Source of the DNA: Thermacetogenium sp. UBA4966
Lineage (GTDB): Bacteria; Bacillota; DSM-12270; Thermacetogeniales; Thermacetogeniaceae
DNA: 36,943 bases
Assembly (NCBI GenBank): GCA_002397275.1
Contig: DHAA01000139.1
Location: forward strand, 19,473-56,415
Reading direction: 5' to 3'
The translations under genes and the position numbers were made by a program. How positions within the stretch are numbered: the stretch's first letter is position 1; every line of letters starts with the position of its first letter. Shown here in pieces: positions 7,460 through 17,097 of this stretch. The notes under the pieces are model-generated. The model was not told where the DNA came from. It saw only the letters and a list, made by a program, of their open reading frames with translations, and made no database searches.

Positions 7460-8719
7460 CTAATCGGATTCACGGCTTATTCTCGCTCCCAACATCTTCA
7501 GCCTAGAATCAAGTTTTTCGTATCCGCGATCCAGGTGTTCCACCCCGTCGATGGTCGTTGTATTCTCAGCGGCAAGCCCTCCCAGCACCAGCGCCGCGCC
7601 CGCTCTCAGATCGGTAGCCTGCACCATAGTACCTGTCAGATGCGGCACGCCGGTTATTACCGCGCTTCTTCCCTGGAGATGAACCTGCGCCCCCATTCTC
7701 CTCAATTCCCCGACATGCCTAAAGCGATTTTCAAATATATTCTCGGTAATAATGCTGGTTCCTTGAGCAAGTGAGAGAAAAACCATCATCTGGGGCTGCA
7801 TATCCGTAGGAAAACCGGAAAAAGGCATGGTCCTGATATCCACCGCCTTCCACTGAGAGGGCGCCGCAACGATAATCCGGTCAGCTTCTTCTCTGATGGA
7901 AACACCTGCTTCACGCAGTTTGGCAATAATTGCCTCTACATGCTCAGGGATGGCGTTGGTAATCATTACCTCCCCCCTGGTAATGGCCGCAGCCGCCATA
8001 AAAGTTCCTGTCTCTATCCGGTCGGGGATAACGCGGTGGGAAACCTCCTGCTCAAGCTTTTTCACACCGTCGATACGAATAGTATCCAGCCCCGCTCCCC
8101 TGATGCGGGCGCCGAGTTTATTCAAAAAGTTTTGCAATTCTACAATCTCCGGTTCGCGGGCCGCATTTCTGATAATCGTCGTTCCCTGAGCAAGCGCCGC
8201 GGCCATCATAATATTTTCAGTAGCTCCCACACTGGGAAAATCAAGATGAATATCCGCACCCTTCAGTCCGGCTGCTTCAGCCGTAACAGAGCCATGGTCA
8301 TCGCCGATAACGGCGCCTAGCGCCCTGAAACCTTTTAAATGCAAATCCATGGGACGGGAGCCTATTGTACAGCCTCCCGGATATGAAACCTTAAACCTCC
8401 CACAGCGGCCTAAAAGGGGTCCCATGACCAGATTGGAAGCCCGCATACGCCTTGTCAGAGATGGAGGCATTTCCAGAGAACGAAGTCCCATGGGGTCTAT
8501 CTCCATGGTATCCCCCGTCCAATCAACCTTTACGCCCAGAGATTCCAACGCCTCTTTCATGGTTTGCACATCATTCAGCGAAGGTACTTCCTCGAGGAGA
8601 ACACGCCTCTCACTTAACAGCGTGCCGGCTAAAAGAGGCAAAATCGCATTTTTAGCCCCATTGATCCTCACAGATCCCGTAAGCCTTGCGCCCCCGGTAA
8701 TATGCAGCCTTTCCGCCAA
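7460..8719 (-). CDS. murA: UDP-GlcNAc 1-carboxyvinyltransferase
   Basis: Commits UDP-GlcNAc to peptidoglycan by adding enolpyruvate from PEP. About 419 residues. RINGAKNAILPLLAGTLL carries the conserved Lys-Asn, and C117 in VSYPGGCTIGSRPMDLH is the fosfomycin-sensitive cysteine, intact here. PSVGATENIMMAA and FPTDMQPQ are further signatures. The start is ambiguous. TTG 8719 sits nine bases after GGGGGAGG and directly after the murB stop, which fits best; ATG 8728 touches that ribosome site. Firmicutes often have two murA genes; only this dcw copy is in the window. Confidence 0.95.
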   Translation of the reverse strand: MAERLHITGGARLTGSVRINGAKNAILPLLAGTLLSERRVLLEEVPSLNDVQTMKEALESLGVKVDWTGDTMEIDPMGLRSLEMPPSLTRRMRASNLVMGPLLGRCGRFKVSYPGGCTIGSRPMDLHLKGFRALGAVIGDDHGSVTAEAAGLKGADIHLDFPSVGATENIMMAAALAQGTTIIRNAAREPEIVELQNFLNKLGARIRGAGLDTIRIDGVKKLEQEVSHRVIPDRIETGTFMAAAAITRGEVMITNAIPEHVEAIIAKLREAGVSIREEADRIIVAAPSQWKAVDIRTMPFSGFPTDMQPQMMVFLSLAQGTSIITENIFENRFRHVGELRRMGAQVHLQGRSAVITGVPHLTGTMVQATDLRAGAALVLGGLAAENTTTIDGVEHLDRGYEKLDSRLKMLGARISRESD

Positions 8720-8720
8720 C

Positions 8721-9635
8721 TCATCCATCCTCCCCCATAACCAAGACCTCGGGAACCAGCTTAATGCCCTTTTCTTCAAAAACGCGATTCTGTATAGTCT
8801 TGATTAGCTCCAAAATATCCCTGCCTGTGGCGCCGCCGCAGTTGATGATAAAATTAGCGTGCTTGGGAGAAACTGCGGCGCCTCCGATGCGGCGACCCTT
8901 GAGCCCGGCTTCCTCAATGAGTTTCCCTGCATAATGACCGGCAGGATTGCGAAAAACGCTTCCCGCAGTGGGCGATCCCAGAGGCTGGATCTTGTTCCGC
9001 ACTTTATTATTCCTTTCCATGCGGGCGGCGATATCCTCTCTTGCAGCCGGCGTCATCCTGAGAACGGCCTTGAGAATAATCAAATCCTGTCCCTGAAAAG
9101 AAGAAGAACGGTAGCTGAAGGCAATCTGCTCCTTTAACCACTTCTGCTCTTTTCCCTGAGCGTCTATGGTCTCCACCTGCTGAATGAGGCTGCCGATATC
9201 TTGACCAAAGGCTCCGGCATTCATCATAATGCCTCCGCCCAGAGTGGCCGGAATGCCTCCGGCAAATTCCAAGCCGCTTAAAGACGCTTTTAAGGCCGTC
9301 CTGGCCAGGGCGGAAAGCATTACTCCGCCCTCCGCGGTTATCGTCTCTTCCTGCAGGGAAACGCTTTTAAGCCCTCCCCCCGGCTTGATCACCAATCCTC
9401 TGATCCCGCCGTCCAAGACCAGCAGATTAGAACCGTTACCGATAACGGTAACCGGCAGACGATTCTCCCGGGCAAACAGCAGCGCGGCCTTGATATCGCC
9501 TGCTGAATGGGGAATAACCATGATGTCCGCCGGGCCTCCCACCCTCCAGGTTGTAAAGTGTCTCAAAGGCGCTTCCACCAGCACCCGCCCATCTATTTTC
9601 CGCTCCAAGTCTTGCGCCAAAGTCTGCCGGTCCAT
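8721..9635 (-). CDS. murB: UDP-N-acetylenolpyruvoylglucosamine reductase
   Basis: FAD/NADPH enzyme that reduces the enolpyruvyl ether to give UDP-MurNAc. 304 residues. FAD-binding signatures FTTWRVGGPADIMV and GNGSNLLV, then GGIPATLGGGIMMNAGAFG, and the catalytic segment PTAGSVFRNP with the proton-donating Ser; the C-terminal LVPEV is also conserved. This is the short (type II) Firmicute form. ATG 9635 is chosen since AAGGGG lies nine bases upstream; the frame is open to a TTG at 9662 inside murC. Confidence 0.96.
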   Translation of the reverse strand: MDRQTLAQDLERKIDGRVLVEAPLRHFTTWRVGGPADIMVIPHSAGDIKAALLFARENRLPVTVIGNGSNLLVLDGGIRGLVIKPGGGLKSVSLQEETITAEGGVMLSALARTALKASLSGLEFAGGIPATLGGGIMMNAGAFGQDIGSLIQQVETIDAQGKEQKWLKEQIAFSYRSSSFQGQDLIILKAVLRMTPAAREDIAARMERNNKVRNKIQPLGSPTAGSVFRNPAGHYAGKLIEEAGLKGRRIGGAAVSPKHANFIINCGGATGRDILELIKTIQNRVFEEKGIKLVPEVLVMGEDG

Positions 9636-9640
9636 CCAGT

Positions 9641-11026
9641 TTAACCCCTTAGTCCCCAGCAAACGCTCTCCATCTTCGCCGCCAGGTTCTTACCCACGGT
9701 CCAGACATCACCTGCTCCCACTGTGAGCACCGTATCTCCGGAACGAATTTCCTGCTGGAGATAGTTCACTATGTCGTCAAGTGAATTAATATAAAGCACA
9801 TTGATGCCGTTCTGTTTAAGTTCCTGGACGATATTCTCGGCGGAGACGCCGGCAAGGGGGGATTCCCCCGCAGCATAGATATCTGTAACAATAACGAGGT
9901 CATTTCCCTGAAAAGACTTCCCGAAGTCTTTTTTTAAGAATTTGGTCCTGCTGTAACGATGCGGCTGAAAAACCGTAATCATCCTTCCTCGCTTGACGCC
10001 AAGACATGCTTCCATCAAGGCCCTGATCTCTGTGGGGTGGTGGGCAAAGTCGTCGATAATCTTGATCCCATCATACTGGGCAATCAGCTGAAAACGCCGC
10101 CTGACACCCCTGAATTGAGCCAGGGCTGCGGCGATCCTGTTAAAATCTAAGCCCAGATGCATACCAACGGCAATTGCAGCCAGAGCATTTTGAATATTGT
10201 GGAGTCCGGGCACAGACAGTTTCATATCGCCCAAATAGGCGCCCTCATGGAAAACCTCCGCTTCTGTTAAAATGCCCTGTCTAACAATATTCTTCGCTTG
10301 ATACTGGGAGTGATCATCGATCCCATAAGTAACCGCGTTGATCCCTTCCGTAGATAAGCGGCGAACATTAGGGCTGTCTCCGCAAAGTACGGCAAGCCCG
10401 CCGGGCCTTATTTTTGTCAGAAAATCCTGAAAAGCCTGCATAATCCCTGTTATATTTTTGTAATAATCCAAGTGGTCATTATCTATATTAGTAATGACGG
10501 CAATGTACGGTTTTTGCTTAAGAAAAGAACCGTCGCTTTCATCTGATTCGGCCACAAGGTATTCTCCTTTACCCAGGCCGGCGTTGCCTCCCAGTTCCGA
10601 TATATCCCCTCCTACAAGATAAGTGGGGTCAAGTCCGTTTTCAGAAAGGACTACCGCGATCATGGCGCTCGTCGTTGTTTTGCCGTGGGATCCTGTAACA
10701 GCTATGGCCTTCTGGTATAATTCCATCACCTTCGCCAGCAATTCACCCCTGGTCATGACGGGCAAGCCTTTATGGCAGGCGGCGCGCAACTCGCTATTGG
10801 ACGGGTGGACGGCAGAAGAAACGATCACAGCATCCACACCATCAGCAATATTTTCCGCTCTGTGACCAACATATATTTGAGCGCCCCGCTGCCGCAAGCT
10901 GCCGATCACCGGTGAGGAAGCAAGATCCGAACCGCTGATCCTCATCCCCATATCGAGCAATACCCGGGCAAGACCGCTCATGCCCACACCACCTACTCCA
11001 ATAAAGTGATACCACTTACCAGTCAC
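9641..11026 (-). CDS. murC: UDP-N-acetylmuramate--L-alanine ligase
   Basis: First peptide-forming step of the precursor pathway, joining L-alanine to UDP-MurNAc. 461 residues. FIGVGGVGMSGLARVL binds UDP, VTGSHGKTTTSAM is the ATP loop, ESDESDGSFL and NIDNDHLDYY are central-domain motifs, and DDFAHHPTEI and FQPHRYSRT are characteristic of MurC. GTG 11026 lies 11 bases after GGGAGG. There is a 67-bp gap to murG. The stop lies 5 bp before the murB ATG. Confidence 0.97.
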   Translation of the reverse strand: MTGKWYHFIGVGGVGMSGLARVLLDMGMRISGSDLASSPVIGSLRQRGAQIYVGHRAENIADGVDAVIVSSAVHPSNSELRAACHKGLPVMTRGELLAKVMELYQKAIAVTGSHGKTTTSAMIAVVLSENGLDPTYLVGGDISELGGNAGLGKGEYLVAESDESDGSFLKQKPYIAVITNIDNDHLDYYKNITGIMQAFQDFLTKIRPGGLAVLCGDSPNVRRLSTEGINAVTYGIDDHSQYQAKNIVRQGILTEAEVFHEGAYLGDMKLSVPGLHNIQNALAAIAVGMHLGLDFNRIAAALAQFRGVRRRFQLIAQYDGIKIIDDFAHHPTEIRALMEACLGVKRGRMITVFQPHRYSRTKFLKKDFGKSFQGNDLVIVTDIYAAGESPLAGVSAENIVQELKQNGINVLYINSLDDIVNYLQQEIRSGDTVLTVGAGDVWTVGKNLAAKMESVCWGLRG

Positions 11027-11093
11027 TGAATTAATCTCCTCCCTTGCGCACTGTTTCTATCACGATTTTTCCTCCGCCAGTCACAACAATAGT

Positions 11094-12248
11094 TTATGTC
11101 TTACTTGACTTGGAGGTGCAGAGTGACTTTTTGGCAACATCAAGCAGCGTATGCGCTATCAGCTCACCGGCCTGAGGACGCCCTATCCGCAAGGATCGCC
11201 GGGACATCTCTTGAAGAGATTCACGGTTCCCTGTCAGTCTTTCTATTTCCGCCAGCAAACGGGCGGGAGTCAGTTCCTGCTCATTTATCAAAACCGCGGC
11301 TCCCTGCCTCTCCAGATAGCGAGCATTGTGATACTGGTGATCACCGGTGGCAAAAGGATAAGGGATCAAGATTCCCGGCAGCCCCAGGGCCGTTATCTCC
11401 GCCAGAGTCGCCGCGCCGGCGCGGCAGATCACCAAATCCGCCGCCTGCAGAGCATACTCCATTTCCTGTAAATATGGTTTTATAACTATTTTGCCTATTT
11501 TATCGGCATTTATCCCCATCTGATCCATCTGCTGGCAGAGAGGCCGGTACTCGGCCGCGCCCGTCAGATGAATAACCTGCAGTTGTACTAAAGAGGAATT
11601 ACCTAAAAAAAGCCTCTGATATGCTTCCAGCATTACCTGGTTGAGCCGCCGCGCCCCGCGGCTCCCTCCGGTAACCAGAAGCGTAAATAAATTTGGATCT
11701 AATCCGAAATACTTGAGCCCGCTGACACGATCTGTCTGCAGAATCTTCTTGCGCACCGGAAGTCCTGAATGAACTAATTTCGCCCTTAAAGGAAAAGTTC
11801 CTTTGTCGTGCGGAAACGTGGTAAAAGTTACCTTAGCCCAGCGCGACAGCAGCTTATTAGCCATGCCGGGAACAGAATTTTGCTCGTGCAGAAATAGAGG
11901 AACCCTTAAGCTTGCGGCAGCCAAACCGAGGGGTACGGATACATAACCGCCGCTGGCGAAAACAGCCTGGGGCTGAAACTCTCTGAGCACACCGATCCCC
12001 TGCAGGTAACCCTTACCCAGGGAGGCAAAATCAGATAACGCTCTCCACGAAACGCGGCGCGGCCACTTTCCGGCATTAATTTTACGGAAAGCATACCCTG
12101 CCGCGGGCGCCGCTTGGCTCTCCAGACCATCTCCCGTTCCGACAAAGAGGATTTCCCCTTGAGGATCAAGCTCCCGCAATAAATCGGCGACAGCCAACGC
12201 CGGATAGAAATGCCCTCCTGTGCCGCCGCCTGTGATTAAGATACGCAT
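11094..12248 (-). CDS. murG: Lipid II synthase, UDP-GlcNAc transferase MurG
   Basis: Peripheral membrane GT-B glycosyltransferase that adds GlcNAc to lipid I on the inner leaflet. The G loops GGGTGGHFYPALA (residues 7-19) and ASGGYVSVPLGLAA, plus HEQNSVPGMANK, lie in the N-terminal acceptor domain. TGGSRGARRLNQ and CRAGAATLAEITALGLPGILIPYPFATGDHQYHNA bind the donor. 384 residues, slightly longer than usual because of a Ser/Lys-rich tail. ATG 12248 follows AGGTGAT. Confidence 0.97.
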   Translation of the reverse strand: MRILITGGGTGGHFYPALAVADLLRELDPQGEILFVGTGDGLESQAAPAAGYAFRKINAGKWPRRVSWRALSDFASLGKGYLQGIGVLREFQPQAVFASGGYVSVPLGLAAASLRVPLFLHEQNSVPGMANKLLSRWAKVTFTTFPHDKGTFPLRAKLVHSGLPVRKKILQTDRVSGLKYFGLDPNLFTLLVTGGSRGARRLNQVMLEAYQRLFLGNSSLVQLQVIHLTGAAEYRPLCQQMDQMGINADKIGKIVIKPYLQEMEYALQAADLVICRAGAATLAEITALGLPGILIPYPFATGDHQYHNARYLERQGAAVLINEQELTPARLLAEIERLTGNRESLQEMSRRSLRIGRPQAGELIAHTLLDVAKKSLCTSKSSKT

Positions 12249-12258
12249 ACTCTATCAC

Positions 12259-13359
12259 CTATTCCCTGACATAACGCGATATATTTAACAAGATACCGAT
12301 CCCCAGCAGATTCAGGGTCAAAGAGGACCCCCCATAGCTGATAAAGGGAAGAGTGATCCCTGTTATGGGGAGGCTGCCCGTCACAACGCCGATATTGATC
12401 ACCGCCTGCAGCACCACCATGATAGTGACCCCCGCGGCAAGCAAGGCCGCGAAAGAATCAGGCGCCTTGATGGCGATCTTTAACCCCCTCCACATAAATG
12501 CCAAAAAGAGCAGCAGAACGAATGTCGTTCCGATAAAGCCCAGTTCTTCGGCTAACACAGCAAAAATAAAATCCGTATGCTGCTCAGGCAAATAGAGAAA
12601 CTTCTGCCTCCCCTGGCCCAGCCCTGCGCCGAAGAGTTTCCCCGAGCCCACCGCCAGAAGAGCCTGGATCGTCTGAAACCCATTGCCCAGGGGATCTGAC
12701 CAGGGATCACGAAAAGCCATAATGCGCTTCATGCGGTAAGGTTCCACGACAATGGCCAGAGCAACCAGGCAGCCTCCCAGCAGACCCAAAAGGCTGAGGT
12801 GGCTTATCCTTGCCCCCGCGGCCAGCATCATCAGAAACGCCGTGCCCGCTATGGTGGCGGCTGTCCCCAGATCAGGCTGCAGCAAGATCAGGCCGCAGAC
12901 ACCCCCTACCAGCAAAAGCGGAAGAGCCAGACCCCGTATCAGTTCCTTGAGTTTCTCCTTGTTTTGTGCTAAATACTTTGCCAAAAATATAACCAGGGCC
13001 AATTTAGCGATCTCCGCCGGCTGAAAGGTGAACTGACCAACCCCTATCGAACGGGTGGCGCCCTTGACCGTGATCCCTACCCCCGGAATCAGCAGAACAA
13101 CCAGCAAAATGACGGCCGCGCCGAAGATAATATTTGCCCACTTCAGGTAGGTCTTGTAGTGAATATTCATCACCACAACCATGGCGGCAATCCCCAAAAG
13201 CGCCCAGACCAGCTGATTTTTAAGGAAATGGGCGCCGTCGTCGAACGTTACCTGAGCATAAACATAGCTCGAACTGTAAACCATGACAATCCCTACGGTC
13301 AATAAAAGGAGTACGATCACAAACAGAATAAAGTCAGGGGCTCTGCGCTCTTTTTTCAC
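12259..13359 (-). CDS. ftsW: SEDS glycosyltransferase FtsW/SpoVE
   Basis: Polytopic membrane protein of the SEDS family that polymerises lipid II glycan strands with its partner class B PBP. 366 residues with about ten membrane helices. Signatures: ARSIGVGQFTFQPAEIAKLAL, LILLQPDLGTAA, a large extracellular loop with YLPEQHTDFIFAVLAEELGF, and the C-terminal TGITLPFISYGGSSL. GTG 13359 has GGAGGGG six bases upstream and starts within murD. The partner is likely the SpoVD-type PBP of the same cluster. Sequence alone does not separate FtsW from sporulation-specific SpoVE; the locus matches B. subtilis spoVE. Confidence 0.95.
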   Translation of the reverse strand: MKKERRAPDFILFVIVLLLLTVGIVMVYSSSYVYAQVTFDDGAHFLKNQLVWALLGIAAMVVVMNIHYKTYLKWANIIFGAAVILLVVLLIPGVGITVKGATRSIGVGQFTFQPAEIAKLALVIFLAKYLAQNKEKLKELIRGLALPLLLVGGVCGLILLQPDLGTAATIAGTAFLMMLAAGARISHLSLLGLLGGCLVALAIVVEPYRMKRIMAFRDPWSDPLGNGFQTIQALLAVGSGKLFGAGLGQGRQKFLYLPEQHTDFIFAVLAEELGFIGTTFVLLLFLAFMWRGLKIAIKAPDSFAALLAAGVTIMVVLQAVINIGVVTGSLPITGITLPFISYGGSSLTLNLLGIGILLNISRYVRE

Positions 13360-14740
13360 TTTTCACCCCTCCCTGGAGGCCTGCAACCGCTTTGCGGAAG
13401 ACGTCGCCCCGCTCTTCATAATCACGGAACATATCCCAACTGGCACACCCCGGCGAAAGCAGAACCACATCCCCGTGATAGGCAATACGGTGTGCCAAGG
13501 CAACAGCGTCGGCAAGGGTTGGCGCCTCGTGTATGCGCTTAAACCCCGCGGCCTCCGCTGCCTGGCGGAACAAGGGGGCCGCTTCGCCTAATAGGATCAA
13601 AGCCTTAACCCTCTCCCGGATCTTCTGCGCCAGCTGCTCCAAACTGCTCCCCTTATGCCTTCCCCCGGCGATCAAGATAATAGGGCCATCGTAGGAATCG
13701 AGGGCTTTGAGCACCGCATCCGGGTTTGTGCCTTTAGAGTCATTGACGTAACGCACCCCGTCCAGCACCCGCACATCCTCCATCCTGTGCGCCACGCCGG
13801 GAAAAGAAGCCAGAGCCTCCGCCACGCAGCTGCGATCAACCCCTGCCAGCAGAGATGCTGCGGCCGCGGCCAGCGCATTCTCCAGGTTATGATGACCGGG
13901 TATCCTGATCTGATCCGTCCTGCAGAGTGTTGTTTCTTTCCCCCGCAGAGTATAGATGATCTGCTTTCCCCTTACCCCAATTCCCCCCTCATGCGGCTGC
14001 CTGCTGCAAGAAAATCCATACTTGCGGGCGGGGACAGTATTCATATACCTTAACACCAGGGGATCGTCTAAATTAAACACAGCATAATCAGCCGGCGACT
14101 GATTGGCAAAAAGGCGCGCCTTGGTCCGGCAGTAGTTCTCCATGTTCCCATGCCTGTCCAGATGATCCGGGGCGAGATTCAGTAAAACGCCAATATGCGG
14201 GCGAAAATTCACTATCCGCTCCAATTGAAAGGAGCTCACTTCCACGACCCATAATTTAATGCCGCGGGCCCCATCTCTGTTTTTTTCCACTTCCTGAATT
14301 AACGGCGTCCCGATATTCCCGGCAACCCCAGCCTCAATCCCCGCCTGTTTAAAGATGAATCCTAGCAGGGAGGTTGTGGTGGTTTTGCCGTTGGTTCCGC
14401 TAACCGCGATGATCGGTTCTTGGGCAAAGCGCCCGGCCAGCTCCAATTCACTCCAAATAGGAATGTTCAACCTTTCCGCGGCCGCAATCGGCTCTATATT
14501 GTTGGGAACACCCGGGCTGACGATAACCAGATCATAATCACCCGCTTTTATCTCAGGGTATTCGCCGGTTATTAAAGAAACAGGCAGCTTCTTTAAATCC
14601 TGCGAACCAGGACCTAATAGTTTTTCATCCTTTTGATCCGCGCCCGCCACCTGAACGCCCTGTTTGGCCAGAAAGCGGGCGGCTGCCTGCCCGCTGCGGG
14701 CCATGCCGATGACAAGCGCTTTTTTCCCTTGCAAATTCAA
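13334..14740 (-). CDS. murD: UDP-MurNAc-L-alanine--D-glutamate ligase
   Basis: Adds D-glutamate to UDP-MurNAc-L-alanine in the cytoplasm. 468 residues. N-terminal UDP-binding domain VIGMARSGQAAARFL; ATP loop VSGTNGKTTTTSLLGF; VVEVSSFQLE and LNLAPDHLDRH in the central domain; NDSKGTNPDAVLKAL and LLSPGCASWDMFRDYEERG at the end, all standard for MurD. TTG 14740 has AAGGGG 11 bases upstream. The last 26 bp overlap ftsW. Confidence 0.97.
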   Translation of the reverse strand: MNLQGKKALVIGMARSGQAAARFLAKQGVQVAGADQKDEKLLGPGSQDLKKLPVSLITGEYPEIKAGDYDLVIVSPGVPNNIEPIAAAERLNIPIWSELELAGRFAQEPIIAVSGTNGKTTTTSLLGFIFKQAGIEAGVAGNIGTPLIQEVEKNRDGARGIKLWVVEVSSFQLERIVNFRPHIGVLLNLAPDHLDRHGNMENYCRTKARLFANQSPADYAVFNLDDPLVLRYMNTVPARKYGFSCSRQPHEGGIGVRGKQIIYTLRGKETTLCRTDQIRIPGHHNLENALAAAAASLLAGVDRSCVAEALASFPGVAHRMEDVRVLDGVRYVNDSKGTNPDAVLKALDSYDGPIILIAGGRHKGSSLEQLAQKIRERVKALILLGEAAPLFRQAAEAAGFKRIHEAPTLADAVALAHRIAYHGDVVLLSPGCASWDMFRDYEERGDVFRKAVAGLQGGVKSEKRAQSP

Positions 14741-14755
14741 CGATTACACATCCCC

Positions 14756-15718
14756 TTATACAGCCAGCAAACCGATGACTGCGAAACAAAATCCCATCAA
14801 CCAAAAAAAGTGAACGACTCTGACCTCCGGCCAGCCGGACAATTCAAAATGATGGTGCAGAGGGCTCATCTTAAAGACGCGTTTCCCTGTCGATTGAAAG
14901 GAAATCACCTGGATAATCACAGAAAGCGCCTCCAGCACAAAAACCCCTCCCAGGAGAAACAAGGCAAGCTCTGTCCCGGTGAGCACGCCGAGAGCGGCTA
15001 ACGCCCCCCCCAGAGCCAAAGACCCGGTATCTCCCATAAATATTTTGGCAGGATTGTAATTATACCTGAGAAACCCCAGACAAGCCCCGCTTAATCCCGC
15101 TGCAAAAACTGCGGCCGCCTGATGGCCCGTCATCCAGGAGATCACCGCGTAAGCAGCGCCGGCAATCGCCATCAGCCCGGAGGCCAACCCGTCTAAACCG
15201 TCTGTGAGATTGACCGCGTTGGCAGCAGATATGAGAACAACCACCACAAAGATATAATAAAAAAACCCGGCGTCTATGCTCAGCCCGCTGAAAGGCACAG
15301 CGACCACCGTGCCCCGGCCCAGCAAGGAAACCCCCCAGGCCAGAGAGGCGCCGATCAACAGCTGCCCCAGCACCTTGGCTCTTGCCCGCAATCCCAGCGG
15401 CCTGCGCAGCACAACTTTCAAAAAATCGTCCCACAATCCCAGCAATCCGCATCCCAGCATAACCGCGAACAGGAGTAGTGTCTCATAAAAATCAGCAGTA
15501 AAGATAAATGCGGATATTCCCGTACCTAAAATGATCATGACCCCGCCCATGGTAGCTGTTCCCCTTTTTTTCAAATGGGTGCGCGGCCCGTCGTCCCTCA
15601 CCTCTTGCCCGAACTTCAAACGATGCAATAGCGGGATAAACACCGGGCCCAGAGCCAGCACAGCTATGAGGCTCACCGCGGCTGCCGCCAGCGCCCTCTG
15701 TAATAAAGTCAATTGCAA
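14756..15718 (-). CDS. mraY: Phospho-MurNAc-pentapeptide transferase
   Basis: Integral membrane enzyme that moves phospho-MurNAc-pentapeptide onto undecaprenyl phosphate, forming lipid I. 320 residues with about ten hydrophobic helices. Conserved cytoplasmic loops carry GPRTHLKKRGTATMGG, the catalytic Asp motifs LGLWDDFLK and NAVNLTDGLDGLA, FMGDTGSLALGG, and the histidine loop MSPLHHHFELSGW. TTG 15718 is the reported start; a TTG two codons later is equally possible. It overlaps the end of murF. Confidence 0.97.
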   Translation of the reverse strand: MQLTLLQRALAAAAVSLIAVLALGPVFIPLLHRLKFGQEVRDDGPRTHLKKRGTATMGGVMIILGTGISAFIFTADFYETLLLFAVMLGCGLLGLWDDFLKVVLRRPLGLRARAKVLGQLLIGASLAWGVSLLGRGTVVAVPFSGLSIDAGFFYYIFVVVVLISAANAVNLTDGLDGLASGLMAIAGAAYAVISWMTGHQAAAVFAAGLSGACLGFLRYNYNPAKIFMGDTGSLALGGALAALGVLTGTELALFLLGGVFVLEALSVIIQVISFQSTGKRVFKMSPLHHHFELSGWPEVRVVHFFWLMGFCFAVIGLLAV

Positions 15719-17094
15719 TCACCACCCAGGAGGGAGGCTGTAATCTCTTCCATGCGCATACCCCGCGAACCCTTGATCAGCACAACATCCCCTGTTTGTA
15801 TATATGATTTAAGAAAGGAAACAGCTTCTGCCTTTTCCCGAAAACAATGAACGCGTTCCTCATCCAGCCCGGCGCTGAGAGCCCCCGCGGCTATTTCCCG
15901 GGCCAACCGGCCAACCGTGCACAGACAGTCGATCTTTAAAGCTGCCGCCGTCCTCCCCACCTCCCGGTGGCCGTCAATCTCCTCAGCCCCTAATTCATAC
16001 ATCTCCCCCAAAACAGCTATCTTCCCGGCGCCTCGGGAGGAGGCCAGCAGCCGCAACGCCGCTACGGCGGAACTAGGGTTGGCGTTATAAGAGTCGTCGA
16101 TCAGCTTAGTACCGAATAATCCCGGTTTGATCTCCAGCCGCATTCCTGTCGGGGAAACTGATTGCAGACCCGCGGCGATTTCCTCAGGTGTTAAGCCAAA
16201 CCGATAGCCGACCGCGGCCGCGGCCAGAGCATTGGCCACATTATGCAGCCCCGGCAGCGGAAGGGAACAGGGGACCCGCCCGGCGGGGGTACTCAGTATG
16301 AAGTCCACACCATCCAGATCTCGAAGGACCGCCTGATTAGCCCTTATCTGACAATCATCTCCGCCGCCGTAAAAGATTATATCCCCCGCCGCCTTGGCGG
16401 CAAGCCTGATCTGCCAGGGGTCATCACCGTTGAGAACAGCGCAGCCGTCGGCGGGCAAAGACTGCAGCAGCTCCCCTTTGGCCTGGGCGATGGCCTCCTG
16501 AGAGCCTAAAAGCTCCAGATGGCTCTTGCCGATAATTGTCAGGACGCCGACCTGAGGGCGGCTGATCTCACATAAAGCGCTGATCTGCCCCTGTCCCCGC
16601 ATAGCCATCTCCACAACAGCCGCCTGGTGGCCGCGGTCCAGTCGCAACAGGGTCAAGGGCAGTCCGAGCTCATTATTATAATTGCCTTCAGTCTTCAAAA
16701 CATGAAAGCGCCTCCCCAGCACCGCGGCGATTAAATCCTTTGTCGTGGTTTTTCCGCTGCTCCCGGTAACTGCCACCACCGGAATCCTGTGTGAACTGCG
16801 ATAGAAGCGCGCCAGCTCCTGCAAAGCCTGCACCGGATCAGAAACCATAATCAGCGGCGCCTTTATCCCGCCGGCCACAGGATGAGAAATAACCGCAGCC
16901 GCCGCTCCCCGCTGAAAGGCCTGTTCCAAGAAATCATGGCCGTCGGCCTTCTCTCCGCAGAAGGCGAAGAACAGATCTCCCGGCTCAATCGACCTGCTGT
17001 CTATTTTTACGCCTGTGATTTCGCCATCTCCGGCGCCGCGTACAAGAGCGCCCTGTACCGCTTCAATTACATCGTCCAACCTTATGGGATCCAT
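15709..17094 (-). CDS. murF: UDP-MurNAc-tripeptide--D-Ala-D-Ala ligase
   Basis: Adds D-Ala-D-Ala to complete the pentapeptide precursor. 461 residues. The Mur ligase ATP loop is VTGSSGKTTTKD, followed by EGNYNNELGLPLTLL (the uridine nucleotide and peptide-side loop), GKSHLELLGS, and LIDDSYNANPSSAVAALR, a segment typical of MurF. ATG 17094 lies just after the murE stop; the only ribosome-like site (AAGGAG) is about 15 bases away, so reinitiation from murE is likely. The end overlaps the mraY start by 10 bp. Confidence 0.97.
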   Translation of the reverse strand: MDPIRLDDVIEAVQGALVRGAGDGEITGVKIDSRSIEPGDLFFAFCGEKADGHDFLEQAFQRGAAAAVISHPVAGGIKAPLIMVSDPVQALQELARFYRSSHRIPVVAVTGSSGKTTTKDLIAAVLGRRFHVLKTEGNYNNELGLPLTLLRLDRGHQAAVVEMAMRGQGQISALCEISRPQVGVLTIIGKSHLELLGSQEAIAQAKGELLQSLPADGCAVLNGDDPWQIRLAAKAAGDIIFYGGGDDCQIRANQAVLRDLDGVDFILSTPAGRVPCSLPLPGLHNVANALAAAAVGYRFGLTPEEIAAGLQSVSPTGMRLEIKPGLFGTKLIDDSYNANPSSAVAALRLLASSRGAGKIAVLGEMYELGAEEIDGHREVGRTAAALKIDCLCTVGRLAREIAAGALSAGLDEERVHCFREKAEAVSFLKSYIQTGDVVLIKGSRGMRMEEITASLLGGDCN

Positions 17095-17097
17095 TGT